Source: Cylindrotheca closterium (taxonomy: Eukaryota; Bacillariophyta; Bacillariophyceae; Bacillariales; Bacillariaceae). Taken from it: a stretch of 64,000 nucleotides of DNA. How positions within the stretch are numbered: position 1 is the first letter of the stretch; each line of letters starts with the position of its first letter. Shown here in pieces: positions 29,039 through 39,835 of the stretch. The DNA lies in assembly GCA_933822405.4 (NCBI GenBank), contig CAKOGP040000001.1, positions 257,083-321,082 on the forward strand, in the 5' to 3' direction. Made by a program: the position numbers and the translations under genes. The notes below the pieces were generated by a model, which ran no database searches, had not been told where the DNA came from, and saw only the letters and a program-made list of their open reading frames with translations.

Positions 29039-32000
29039 CTAGAACATGATGCTGATTTCCCACTCACTTGTTGTTGGGACATCAGGCTTTCGAATGACAA
29101 GCACATTGGAGCTCATATCATATGTGAAACCCAACGCTTCTTTGCCAACTGAAATACTCGAAGGCGCAGCTTTGACTCCCATCATGACAATTCGTTCAAT
29201 CAATCGACTCGATGAGCTCTCAGTTTCAGAACCTACCCATCCTTTGCCGACCTCAACCGAGTTCTTGATGACACCAGCATTATCACTGATCGCAGCAGAT
29301 AACGTCGCCATCACATACTCCTCCTTCTTTTCGTGATTGAAAGACACTTCGTCGTCCATGTACAAGTCTCCTACAGCAACTTGTGATCCATCCAATGCCA
29401 CGAACAAGGTGTAAGGATCATTGGACATCATATGGGAACTTCGGCGCAATCTCAATTTTCGGGGAATGATTGAGCCTCCTCGTTGGAAAACTGGGATGGT
29501 ATCGATATCACTTGGAACGGTAATCTCCATGACACCACCAGTGCTTCCTTGCTTCGACACTTCGGTCAAAGATTCAGCATCATACCATATGTCATCAGTT
29601 GGGAACTTGACAGTAGTCTGAACAACGTCGGGAGCGGTCACAGGTTTCACAAGGAGATCGGAACCGACCAAGTACTGATCGTCAACTCCGTATAAGGATT
29701 CAGTTGAAGGATATTGCATCCACATGGTTCTGATAGGAGAAGAGGCAACAATGTAAGCCTTTTCAAAAATCAAGCATGCTGCAATCTGGATACAGCCTAT
29801 TCATGCTTACCTCATCACAGGCATTCCAGTCAGTCCAGCTTCACGGAAGACAGTGTACCAGTATGGTAAAAGTGCGTAACGTGCCATCGCAGCCTTGCGC
29901 AGTCGTACCATGGTCTCTTCCCCAAACATCCAAGGCTCGCGGCGTTTGGCATCGTGGTGAGCATGACCACGAAAGAATGGTGTGTAGGCACCAGCCTGCA
30001 TCCACCGAGTCATCAATTCAGCATCAGTGTTGCCAAAGAATCCACCAACATCAGCACCCACAAACGACAGTGCTCCAACATTCAGACTCAGAAGCATCGG
30101 CGTTGCAATCTCCAAGTGCGACCATTGTGCGGCATTGTCACCAGTCCAGATGGCTCCGTACTTTTGACTTCCCGCAAAGAAGGCTCGACTCAAGACAAAA
30201 GGACGAATGTTGTGGTCAGGATTTCTCTTGGTCAGACCCTCCGCTGTGGATCGTTGAAAGAGCATGCCATAAAGGTTGTGCCATTCACGGTGCTCATCTC
30301 CATCGAGATTTTTCAGATCCTTTTGCATAGACACTTCAGGTCCGTTGAAAACCGATGGTTCGTTCATATCATTCCAGGTGAAGAGAGACGGAGTGGATCC
30401 CTTGTAGTTGTCATACCCAAATTGCTCGGCCCACCAGTCACGGGCCTTTGCATTTGTAAAGTCAAGATAGGAGGAGGATCCCGGCCAGCACCATCCATCA
30501 AAGTCCTTCTTTCCATCCTTGTCCTTGATGTAAAGTCCCTTGGCAGTAGCTTCACTGTGGATGTAATAGTGGTCGTCCCGCTTGACATGTGGATCCACAA
30601 TGGTGACCATTCGTCGCCCTTGTGACCACAACTTTTCTTGCATTTTTTCTGGGTGAGGAAAGAGATGATGGTCCCAGGTAAAGTACCGCTTTCCATCTGT
30701 GTGTTCGATATCGAGCCACAAGACATCATATGGATAATCGAGTTCTTCGAACTTTCCGTGAACTTGGTAAACATCTTGTTCGTCCTTGTCTGTGGGACAA
30801 AACAGGTTGGAGAAGAGAACGGGATTAGTCAAGACAATCACATTCAAAGAGGTAATAAAAATACTTGAATAAAAGACTCACAGTTCCATCGACATTGGTG
30901 GTATCCGAGACTGAACATGGGTGGTTGCGGAACAACGCCAGTGAGGAGCGAATATTGATGGTAGAAAGTCTTTGGGTCTGGTCCTGGAACAAAGAAGAGG
31001 TCGATTATTCCACTTTCACTCATCCAATGGGTTGACTTGCTACCATCTTCGGACTCGAAAATGTCAACAAATGTTTCGGTTGGGTTATGCCAGAATACTC
31101 CATTGGTTCCAGTCTTTGGACTTTGGCTCACGACCAAAGGAACAGCTCCGTAAAGTGCCATTGGAACATCCAAATCGTACTCAAAGACGTCCAAGTTGTA
31201 AAGACGGTAAGGATGTTCGTATCCTGCACCTTCTCCAATAGTGGTCTTCAAGGGAGTAGCGGACGCATGCTCCGGAAGACCATAAACAAACGATGATCCA
31301 GGAAAGGTAATGTCCGCACCAACACTCATGGGCCCATGGGGTTTCGAATCCTTGTGTGATTCAAAGTTTTCTTCCCAAAGACCCTCACGATCCAAATCGA
31401 GCTCTGTCAATTTGCGGTGATCTTCTTCTTCTTCTTCCACCTTGCGTTCTTCTCGGGTACCATCGGCGTAAATGGCAAGACCATCTTCCCAGTACCCGAC
31501 AATCTCCTTTTCTGGTTTGCCGTCTTCGTCGTCCTTTTCGTCTTCTGACTTTTCATCCTCGGCGGATGCGGAAATATCCTCGTGCGTTTTGGATCGACGG
31601 ATTTCAAAATGCGTCATTTGTTTTTCACCAAAGGTGGTAATGGGCCCAGCTTCCAAGTTGTCCTCCCGATACAAGTAGGCGGCAAAGGAATCCATTCGCA
31701 TCAACAGGAACATGCCACTCTTGCCCTCTTCGTCACCGTATTGCAATCCCATGTAGTTTTCTGCTTCCGCAGAAGGAACAATCTTGGTCAAATACGAGTC
31801 TCCAGGTTGGATCCATCGGGCATGTTCGGCAGATTCCATGGTGTCCGTCTCCAAGACCAATTCGTCATAGGTCACGCGTGCCTTTTCGTGTGGACCCGAA
31901 TGCTCTTGATAGATTTCAGTAATTCGAAGACGGAGGAGTCCTTGTGACATGGCTGTCAGTAAAAATTAAAAGGAAAAGTAATAGTAATAGTAATCGGGAT

Positions 32001-32536
32001 CGATTAGGAAAAAGGCGTAGCAAATGAAAGAAAGAGAATGCGTGAGATAGGAATGAGCGAAATGAATGATGATACTGAAAAATCAAGGACAGCAATAAAG
32101 ACGTACCATGAAGTGAAAGCTCGAGTCTTTCCTTATGTCCAGTAGATGTTTTGGGTGCAGTATTGATCAAATGGCCTGTCAATGTTGGAGTGGTCCCTCG
32201 ATAGTATGGATCTTTCTTGCCGTCTCCATCTTCTGAACCTCCCAGAATTCCCTTCTTCAACGACTGCCAAAGACCTCCCTTGGCTTGTCTCTTGGCTTCG
32301 TCCATTGCTGCAGCTGCTGCTTTTTCCTTCTCATTTTTCTCTACTTCTGATGGAAGATGAAAGTGAATCGAGTCCTTATCAAGACGGTACTTGTACAGGG
32401 CTGCCGAATGCTCCCCTCGATGGCGACGGCAAAAGCTGGTTTGGTCACAAGTACGAAACTTGCTTTGATCCACCGCAAAGGCGCTAGTGATGCCCAATAG
32501 TACGAGTAGCTGCAAAAGTCCCCGCATTCTTGTCAT
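29039..32536 (-). CDS. GANAB: Glucosidase II alpha subunit (GH31)
   Basis: Four exons are inferred: 32536-32107, 31952-30882, 30789-29811 and 29729-29039, 1056 aa. An N-terminal signal peptide (MTRMRGLLQLLVLLGITSAF) is followed by the glucosidase II N-domain (FRTCDQTSFCRRHR). The joins restore LGYHQCRWNYKDEQDV and GMPVMRTMWMQYP, both typical. The GH31 nucleophile is Asp 641 in TWNDMNEPSVF. The acid/base region is around FFRGHAHHD. The catalytic subunit trims glucose from N-glycans in the ER for the calnexin cycle, with a beta subunit elsewhere in the genome. A Glu/Asp/Lys-rich insert (about residues 275-345) lengthens the N-terminal half. ATG 32527 is an alternative start. Confidence 0.94.
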
Positions 32537-32955
32537 TCCTTGTGGAGGGGTGGTGGAGGTGGTGGTAGTAGAGGTGGCTTGACAAGAGAGCAAAAGGATT
32601 GAACTGTGAAAAACAAAACACTGCTGTAGTGTGATTGCCACAAAAAGATGGTCTTGGAAATAATTACAGTACAGTAATTTAGAGCAAATGAAAATGTTGA
32701 ATGGTCAAAGTGGGGGAGGGGCAACTGACAACATAACAGGGAGACGATAAAGGCGTCCTTCCGTCGTCAGCAAGATATTCCACGTGCTACCTTCGAACCT
32801 TTGGTAGTGTACGTCACAGCATTGTTGCATGTTGCGTACCATACAAGTATCTCCCTCCAAGAGGTGTGACAAGAAATTGGTCTCGCAACCGCGTCACCTC
32901 ACTCATTCACTCAGAATCTTGTGCATTTCACTCATCACGGAAGAAAGATCAAAAG
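32537..32955. other. Divergent intergenic region, glucosidase II and dehydratase fusion
   Basis: 419 bp with both promoters. A (GGT/GGA)-rich run lies at about 32547-32578 just upstream of the glucosidase II start. No gene or RNA seen. Confidence 0.5.
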
Positions 32956-35415
32956 ATGGGTCCCAAGGATATGTATTTGATCCTTTACAATGCCTTCTGC
33001 TGTGCAGGATGGGCACTTGTTCTCAAAATGGCAGTCTCCACCGTCATCTCGGGCGAAGGTAGCTTGTGGGAGTCGTTGGCTAGCGTCTATTCCACCGAAG
33101 GTCTTGCTACTTTCTTGACCTACTCGCAAAGTGCTGCTCTATTGGAGATCATTCATGCTGCCGTCGGATTGGTCCGATCTCCTGTTGTTGTTACCGCTCT
33201 TCAAGTGGGATCCAGAATCGCCGCCTTGTGGGCCGTCAATGAATCTGAGGATGCTCAAAGTATGTTTATGTTTATGTTTATTTCAATTCCAATTCCAATT
33301 TCAATTTCAATTCCAATTCCAATTTCAAAAGCAAGAAAAAGTCGTTGAAACGAATTGTTGCTAACATTCTCGTTTGTCCATCTTCACAGACCAATGGGGT
33401 GCTGGTGTCATGATCATCTCCTGGGCGTTGGTGGAAGTTTTCCGTTACATGTTTTATGCCTTTGCTATCGTCACGGGAGATTCTACCAAAAAGACTCCCT
33501 ACGTTCTATTCTGGGCCCGATACTCCCTGTTTGCCGTCTTGTATCCCACTGGAATTACTGGAGAATTGACTGTCTTTTTCAAGGCCGCTGCCGATCCTTC
33601 TGTCGGAGGACTCTTGGGTGGAGCCGTTGCGTTTGTGTACGGAACGCTTTTGCCCGCCATTTACTTTGTCGGATCCCCTGGTATGATTATGAACATGGTC
33701 GGAAACCGTAAGTCCGCCTTCAAGAAGCGATTCGCCAGACCACCTCCACCACCACGTGGAATTAGTTTCCCCATTGACGACAAGGAGAAGGGAACCCGTG
33801 GTTCCACTCCAGTCAACAAGGAGATCCTTGCGGCTGCCGTCGGTGCCGTCAATCCGGAAAAGGCCGAGGCCATTCGCAAGGCCAAGGGATACCGTTTCAC
33901 TTACACCAAGCACTTGATTGCACTTGTGGAAGAACAATGCAAATCGCCCGAAAATGCCTTGAAGATTGCCCAAGCTGGTTTGGACAAGGCCTACGAAATC
34001 TTTGAATTTGTCGCACCCGATGGATCGGCCGTCAGTCTTAAGGAGGCCATGGCTGTCAAGAATACCGAAAAGTTCGACACTGGTTTTATCAAGGGAGAAG
34101 CTACCGAAAAGGCCGGTGGTTTGGAGATTCCTTACAAGGGAGAGATTCTCAAGGGAGACGCCTTGAAGGCACAAGTCAAAAAGTGGGTCGACTACGGAAC
34201 CATCGAACCCACGGCTGGAGAAGCCATCATTGGATGCGTCGACAACCCAAAGTGGTGCGAACTTTCCGACCGTTACTTTGTCTTGTTGGGAGCTGGATCT
34301 GCCATGGGACCTCTTCACGTCTTGTTGGCATTGGGTGCCAATGTCATTGCCATTGATTTGGACCGTCCTTTCATCTGGAAGCGCTTGATTGGATTGGCCA
34401 AGAAGTCTACCGGTACCATGACATTCCCACTCAAGAAGCCACAAGCTGGACTCAGTGAGGACGAATTGTATGACAACGCGGGATGCAATCTTTTCACTCA
34501 TACTCCAATGATCCGTGACTGGTTGATGGACCTTTACAAGGGCAAGCCCTTTACTGTTGGAAGCTATGCCTACTTGAATGGTGCTCTTCACGTTCAAGTT
34601 TCGCTTGCCATGGATGCCATCACCAAGGACCTCAGCGAAAAGCGCCAAGGAACCAGTCTTGCCTACCTATGTACACCAACCGATTTGCACCTCGTGCCAG
34701 AAGAAGTATACAAGGCCAGTAACGAGAACTACAAGTTGTTCAACAGCAAGCCTCTATGTAAGTTGTTGGGAGTTTTTATGACGAACAGCAGGTGTCCTAT
34801 TTCATCACTATCGGCTCACTTTCAATCCTTTCTACCATGTTTGTAGGTATGATTATGCGTCTGTTGAGTAATGGAAAGCTATTGAAGAAGAATATGAGAA
34901 AGCCAGCGGCTGGAGAGGGTGGCGATTATTACCTTGTCAATGGTATCAGTGTTGCCCAAGGACCAAACTACATCTTGGCCAAGCGAATGCAGCATTGGCG
35001 TGCGATTATTGCCAGAAGCAAGGGTTGTATTGTGTCAACCAACATTGCCCCAGCAACTTCCACTCAATCCGTTGTGCAAAACAGAACCTTTGCATGGGCC
35101 TACGAAGGAATGCCTTATTTCACACCTTATGAAATCTTTGCTCCTGAGACTTCGAATGCTGTCATGACTGCCATTCTCTTCTCGGATATTAATGATCCAA
35201 AGAGTGTTGGAAATCCAAAGAACAAATTGAATAATCCAAACCAACTATTCTCTTACGGTTCCTTCCATGGAGGAAACTGGCGATGTGCATACATGGTCGA
35301 CAGTATTGGGGAAACGAGTGTCCTCTTGTACTTTAGCAGAGTTGCTGGACCATACGTTGCTGTTGTTGGTGTCGCTGGAGCTGCTGTTGTCGCCAAGGTT
35401 TTGGGCTACGTCTAA
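32956..35415 (+). CDS. HACD: Very-long-chain 3-hydroxyacyl-CoA dehydratase (HACD/PHS1) fused to a long unknown C-terminal region
   Basis: Three exons are inferred: 32956-33259, 33390-34757 and 34847-35415, 746 aa. Residues 1-200 are a PTPLA/HACD domain: YLILYNAFCCAGW, LLEIIHAAVGLVRSPVVVTA, QVGSRIAALWAV, and the catalytic pair in LYPTGITGE, Tyr 153 and Glu 160 at the family's spacing of seven. HACDs do the third step of fatty-acid elongation in the ER. Plain HACD proteins are about 220-290 aa. Here about 500 more residues follow, with a Gly-rich nucleotide-binding-like motif (LLGAGSAMGPLHVLLALGAN followed by acidic IDLD), resembling a Rossmann fold, and a C-terminal hydrophobic segment (YVAVVGVAGAAVVAKVLGYV). 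Intron 1 carries a hexamer repeat. The fusion joins in frame within exon 2, so it is not an artefact of joining two genes by splicing. Confidence 0.8.
33281..33330. repeat. Hexanucleotide repeat in intron 1 of the dehydratase fusion gene
   Basis: Imperfect AATTCC/AATTTC units follow each other for about 50 bp inside the 130-nt intron, a small microsatellite. Confidence 0.8.
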
Positions 35416-35749
35416 GCGCTTACAAAAAAGGCAGCAACACAAGAAAAAGAAAATCATTCCACTTTTGTATCTAAGATATCGATTGCAATGTTAAAAGTAT
35501 ACTTTACTCTTGCCAAATAGTTCTTGCCAAATACTGTAGCAAGTTCCGATCTACTCATACTGGAAAACGAGATGTCAGTAGAAAGACCTACCATTGGCAC
35601 CCGTGCTTTATATGTCTATTGCAAAACTAGTATCTATTTCTATCTTTCGTAACTGTGAAGAATCATCGATTTACTGACACCATCCGACAGAATGAATCAA
35701 TCATTGAATGAATGGTAATCTAGTCATTCCATATGATATTACCGCAGAT
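35416..35749. other. Intergenic 3' regions of convergent genes
   Basis: Holds the trailers of the dehydratase fusion and of the minus-strand unknown gene. A GAATGAATCAATC run lies near 35690-35715. I see no gene. Confidence 0.5.
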
Positions 35750-36688
35750 CTAATCATCCCATAAATCACCCCCAGTCTTTGCCTTTGTCTCCGTGATCGC
35801 TTCTTTGTTCTTTTCGTAAAAGGAAAGGCTCTTTGTCACTCTTCCTCCCATAGTGTCGACATCTTGTGACAATACTATCGACATTTTCCCAACCAATACG
35901 GCGACGTCAGGAAGGAGTTCAAACATTTTTGATGTTTCGTTTTTGTCTTTGTCTATGTCGTGCCTGACCGTATCATCCTCTTGACAAGCTTGTTGGAGTT
36001 TCCGAAGCATCCCCATGAAATACTGTTTCAGGTATGGAAGAGCGTCCTTTCCAGTCAACAAACGCTGGGTATTCATTTCGACCTTGTCATTCGACAACCG
36101 CATCATATCCCCACCCGTCCAGTCAATTCCTTTCATGGAAGTCGATTGTGAGGATGAATTGGAGGATGGAGTATGAAATACCTTGACAGTAATCCGGCGA
36201 TAACCTCCATTTTCGCATTCCATGCATTCATCGATTTCTTCTTTGGTTGCCAAAAGTCCCCAAGGGCGACGGCTGCGACTCTGAATCATTGTCATGTTGC
36301 TACTATCTTCATCGTCAATAGTAGAAGAATTTCCCAATGCAGTTTCCAAAAAGTACCCTTGAAACCAGGTAGGGTCGGTGCTATCGTGGAGGCAAAAGAT
36401 CGCATATCCGTGATGAATTTTCTCGTTGCCGGAAACCACCAACGGAGATTTGATAAGAGTGCGTGGATTATAGTCAATACTGCACTCCATTCGACGTCTC
36501 TTGATTCGTGTCCAGTCCAGGGGCAAGTCTTCCATGGCGGATTGCTTCCGTTGGGGAAAGGATGATATACTGGCCGATGAAGGCGATTTGGCTGGTGATG
36601 TGGATGGTGACGGCGAGACTGTTCTCTTTCCCGTTGAAGAATGATTGAGCCATTCCCCATTACTCGATGAAGAAGACTTTGAGCTCAT
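35750..36688 (-). CDS. Unknown protein, Ser-rich N-terminus
   Basis: A single exon of 312 aa, starting MSSKSSSSSNGEW. The first 50 residues are Ser/Pro-rich. The remainder has a mixed alpha/beta composition with PLDWTRIKRRRMECSIDY, HHGYAIFCLHDSTDPTWFQG and a helical C-terminal third (LPYLKQYFMGMLRKLQQACQ). No signal peptide or TM segment. I do not recognise a family. The long open frame and coherent composition support a real gene. The basic KRRR cluster could act as a nuclear signal (inference). Confidence 0.65.
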   Translation of the reverse strand: MSSKSSSSSNGEWLNHSSTGKRTVSPSPSTSPAKSPSSASISSFPQRKQSAMEDLPLDWTRIKRRRMECSIDYNPRTLIKSPLVVSGNEKIHHGYAIFCLHDSTDPTWFQGYFLETALGNSSTIDDEDSSNMTMIQSRSRRPWGLLATKEEIDECMECENGGYRRITVKVFHTPSSNSSSQSTSMKGIDWTGGDMMRLSNDKVEMNTQRLLTGKDALPYLKQYFMGMLRKLQQACQEDDTVRHDIDKDKNETSKMFELLPDVAVLVGKMSIVLSQDVDTMGGRVTKSLSFYEKNKEAITETKAKTGGDLWDD

Positions 36689-37270
36689 GCTGTCGTATTC
36701 GTTGCTGATTCAGTGGTGAAACACAATGTCTACGCTATGACGACTGACTTCACTTGTTAGTTGTTACTGGTGTACTGGTGTTTTGAATCAAGTCACAACA
36801 AGTGAATTCTTGTTCAATGGGTTTCCAGTCCGTCCTTCGTACGTGTGCGGCTTTATTTTATCTCCTCTCTTTCTCCTTTTATTTTTCAAATTTTCAAATT
36901 TCGAGAAGGTATTCTATTTTTTTATAAAAAAATACGTGGAATTTTAAATGTCAATCATTTGTTTCGTGAGAATTTAACGCGGTAAAACCACTGTCCTAAT
37001 AATTTTTTAAAACACGTGCAAAACACATTAGAACCGAGTTTTTATATAATATATAAAAATAAAATATATTTTTTTTAAAAAAGTTTTACGGTCGGGCAGA
37101 CCTTCGAGCTAAAAATAGTTTCTAGACTCTAGTAGCAGCGGTTTGAAAACCCCATTTGCTTCATCATTCATAAAATCTATCCGCGACTGAAGGTATATTT
37201 TATTTTAGGAATATGGTTGCAACCTTTCAACATCTGAGTGGTGTTCATATAATTTCTTCTGCCCAAAATC
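36689..37270. other. AT-rich divergent intergenic region
   Basis: Between outward-facing genes. From about 36845 to 37095 the sequence is strongly A/T-rich with runs such as TTTTATATAATATATAAAAA and TTTTTTTTAAAAAAG. Two CACGTG-like motifs (AAAACACGTGCAAAAC at about 37010) occur. No gene seen. Confidence 0.6.
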
Positions 37271-38614
37271 ATGAACAGCATTTTATCCAAATCCTCCACC
37301 GCCATGAGCAACCAGAGAAAATTCGAGTTGTTAAAAGCTGTATTCTCTGAAGTAATGGAGGCCGTTAGACTTCATCCTGATCTAAATGCCAATGATCTTG
37401 CATTGCTGACGTTGAGGCGTCCAGATGGGACCGACATGACGAGTGTTCAAGCAATATCCTCCCTTGCCACCAGTCGCTCCCCATCGGACAAAGGTTTGAA
37501 AGGACAAAAGGCTTCATTAAATGCTTCTTCTTCTCATGCGCCCAACGTAGCTGTAATGCCTAAAACTTCTCCTTCTGCAATCGAAGAATGGGACTTTGTC
37601 GACAGTGACCCAGCCGCGACTGCCGAAATGCAAATTGGCGGAATAGAGGAGGATGAAGAAACCCAACCGAAGCCCAAAGCGGGGGGTGACGGCCCCACTG
37701 AAAGCGACATTATTGTGACTGATTTTGCAGAGCGCGGGTCCAATGAAACAGGTCCAAAAGTTCAGACCATCATGTCTCAAGCATTAGAGACGAGTTTGGC
37801 TCGATTTGACATTCAAAAGTGTGTCATTCTTGGAACACTGGTATCCATGCTGGTCGAGATGATGCAGCTGCTGCAACAACAACAGAATAAGTATCCCGCC
37901 GGACAAGATCCATTTGAAATCGCCACTCGCATCTATGAAAGGTGTACCGATGGCAACGACGACGATAATAATAACAATGATGCATCGTCCATTCTGTACG
38001 AAGCTGCCTTGGCAATTTCGCTCTTGGTTCCATTCACCACCAAAGTCTCGAGTAATGCGAGTGGAAGCGGGAACGAACCAACCTTTTTAGGACATAGAGT
38101 CGGGGTTGATCATCAACCAGGAGAACCACAAGAACCTGGTGATTTAGTAGCAGACGCAGAAGTAGCTCTCCCAGCAACTGCTGCGAGAATTGAATTTCTC
38201 GTCTTGGATTCCAAGGATGGGTGGGATCGACTCTATATTGGCAGCGTCTTTAACGATTTACCACAAGGTGTCGGATGTACTTTTTGGGCCAAGAAGAAGG
38301 ACAAACTGAGTTTGAGTGTCATCCGGACAGCCTGCGGAACCTGGTAAGTAACATACACATACACAGATACGCATCACTCGTGGAGTTCTCTTGTTTTTGT
38401 GAATTGGAAGCATGCATTTTTAACATGTAGTTCATTCTCTCTATATCATAGGAACAAGGGCCTCTTGAACGGAACGGGCTGGGAAATGTATGAAAGTGGA
38501 TCCAGATATACTGGCAACTTTCAAGGTGGCATTCGTCAGGGAGCTGGAATGATGACGTATCGCGATGGTTTGGTGCGCAAAGGCATCTTTGATACTTGGG
38601 ATCATAGACTCTGA
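37271..38614 (+). CDS. MORN-repeat protein
   Basis: Two exons are inferred, 37271-38343 and 38452-38614 (108-nt intron), 411 aa. The join restores a Trp codon (TG|G), giving GTWNKGLLNG. The C-terminal 100 residues have MORN-type units: NDLPQGVGCTFW, NGTGWEMYESGSRYTGNFQG and GIRQGAGMMTYRDGLVRKGI. The N-terminal 250 residues are acidic, with a helical part (SNQRKFELLKAVFSEVMEAV, ILGTLVSMLVEMMQLLQQQQ) and poly-Asp/Asn. MORN units often mediate membrane or lipid contact. No enzyme domain is visible, so this is likely a scaffold (inference). Confidence 0.78.
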
Positions 38615-38785
38615 GTAAGCTCTGAGAGGTTTGAGAGTCAATCTCTAAAAAACAAGTGCTATAGCTGTAATTGGGCAGTAACTGAATTAGAAGTAGAACA
38701 TTCTGATAAAACTTCACTATCGTTTTTGACTTACGCGTTACAAGACCTGCTCTTGGCTTCAATACCAAAGAGAATGCTTCGGTTT

Positions 38786-39625
38786 CTAATTCTGGGCGGC
38801 ACTGGCCTTTTGAAATACCAAACTGAGGTTGTTTGCTGGCATCTCAATCTTCTTGACTAGCTTGAGACCATTTTCTTCGGCCACATTGACGACCTTTTCC
38901 AAGTCACGCAATCCAAATCGCTCGTCTTTTGACTTTAGCCAACCCTCGAATTTGATATTCGACTCGACTGCTGTTCCATTCTCTCGATATGGGCCGTAAC
39001 AGTAGAGACAACCAGTATCTGAAAGACGTTTGGATGCTTCCTGGAGCAAACCTAGCGTTGCTTCCCAAGGTGAAATGTGGATCATGTTAATGCAAATCAT
39101 CAAATCCATCTCAAGTCCATCCAACAATGCAGTGGTTTCCTTCTCCATGATTCCGTTCTCATCAAGAGTCAAAACACACGGGGGCTTTACAATGGATCCA
39201 AGATTACCATCATTGATGTAGCATTGGATTGAGTCAAGGGACTCTTGTTCTGGATCGGAGGGATACCAGGAGCAAGATTTGTCTTTCAATGCCTCTGCAA
39301 ATTTGGGGGCAAAGTAGTCGGTGTGAACTCCAGCACCTGTAGCGACTTCCAAGACTCGGTAGTCTTTCGAACTTCCTGGAGACGTGAGGACCTCTGACGA
39401 CAAGAACTGCCAGATTGGTTCTTTGTTTCGCTGCGCGGAGGGAGAGTCTTGCTTTGGCGGTATAATGCTCATGTCGGATGGAGGCGTTGAGGAGAAAGCT
39501 GCTGCAGCGTGGCGTGTAAAAGGAGAACCTAGTATAGATAAGGGCAAAGAGGCAACTACAAGGTGTAGTAGAGAACGACGGTGAATGCCAAGTGGCGTTG
39601 TTGTGGAACGGAAGCTTGCATGCAT
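38786..39625 (-). CDS. DUF938/METTL26-like SAM-dependent methyltransferase
   Basis: A single exon of 279 aa. RVLEVATGAGVHTDYFAPKF is the SAM-binding motif I, and the sequence continues as WYPSDPEQESLDSI and LMICINMIHISPWEATLGLL, then LYCYGPYRENG. This order is that of DUF938 (METTL26-like) proteins of bacteria and eukaryotes. The first 50 residues form a hydrophobic segment (LLHLVVASLPLSILGSPFTR) and an AAAAFSS motif, which could be an ASAFAP-type plastid or secretory signal. The methyl acceptor is unknown in the family. Confidence 0.82.
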   Translation of the reverse strand: MHASFRSTTTPLGIHRRSLLHLVVASLPLSILGSPFTRHAAAAFSSTPPSDMSIIPPKQDSPSAQRNKEPIWQFLSSEVLTSPGSSKDYRVLEVATGAGVHTDYFAPKFAEALKDKSCSWYPSDPEQESLDSIQCYINDGNLGSIVKPPCVLTLDENGIMEKETTALLDGLEMDLMICINMIHISPWEATLGLLQEASKRLSDTGCLYCYGPYRENGTAVESNIKFEGWLKSKDERFGLRDLEKVVNVAEENGLKLVKKIEMPANNLSLVFQKASAAQN

Positions 39626-39835
39626 TTTTGCATTTTGGATATGATCTGCTTTGGGAATGGAAATTTAACGTCCAACCTTCGTCCGCGATGATGTCAGATT
39701 TTTTGAATTTTCTTTTGAACTTCAAATTCAAAATGGCCCATCACAAACATCACCAACGCAAATTTTAGACGTGCCTTCAACTGCGTAGAATATCATGCAT
39801 GATTCAGCAATCAAAATGCACTCAACAACAAGAAA

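Noticed and set aside
33506..34648. 380-codon minus-strand frame opposite the dehydratase fusion
   Set aside because: It is a mirror of a long GC-balanced exon; HACD motifs and consistent introns support the plus strand.
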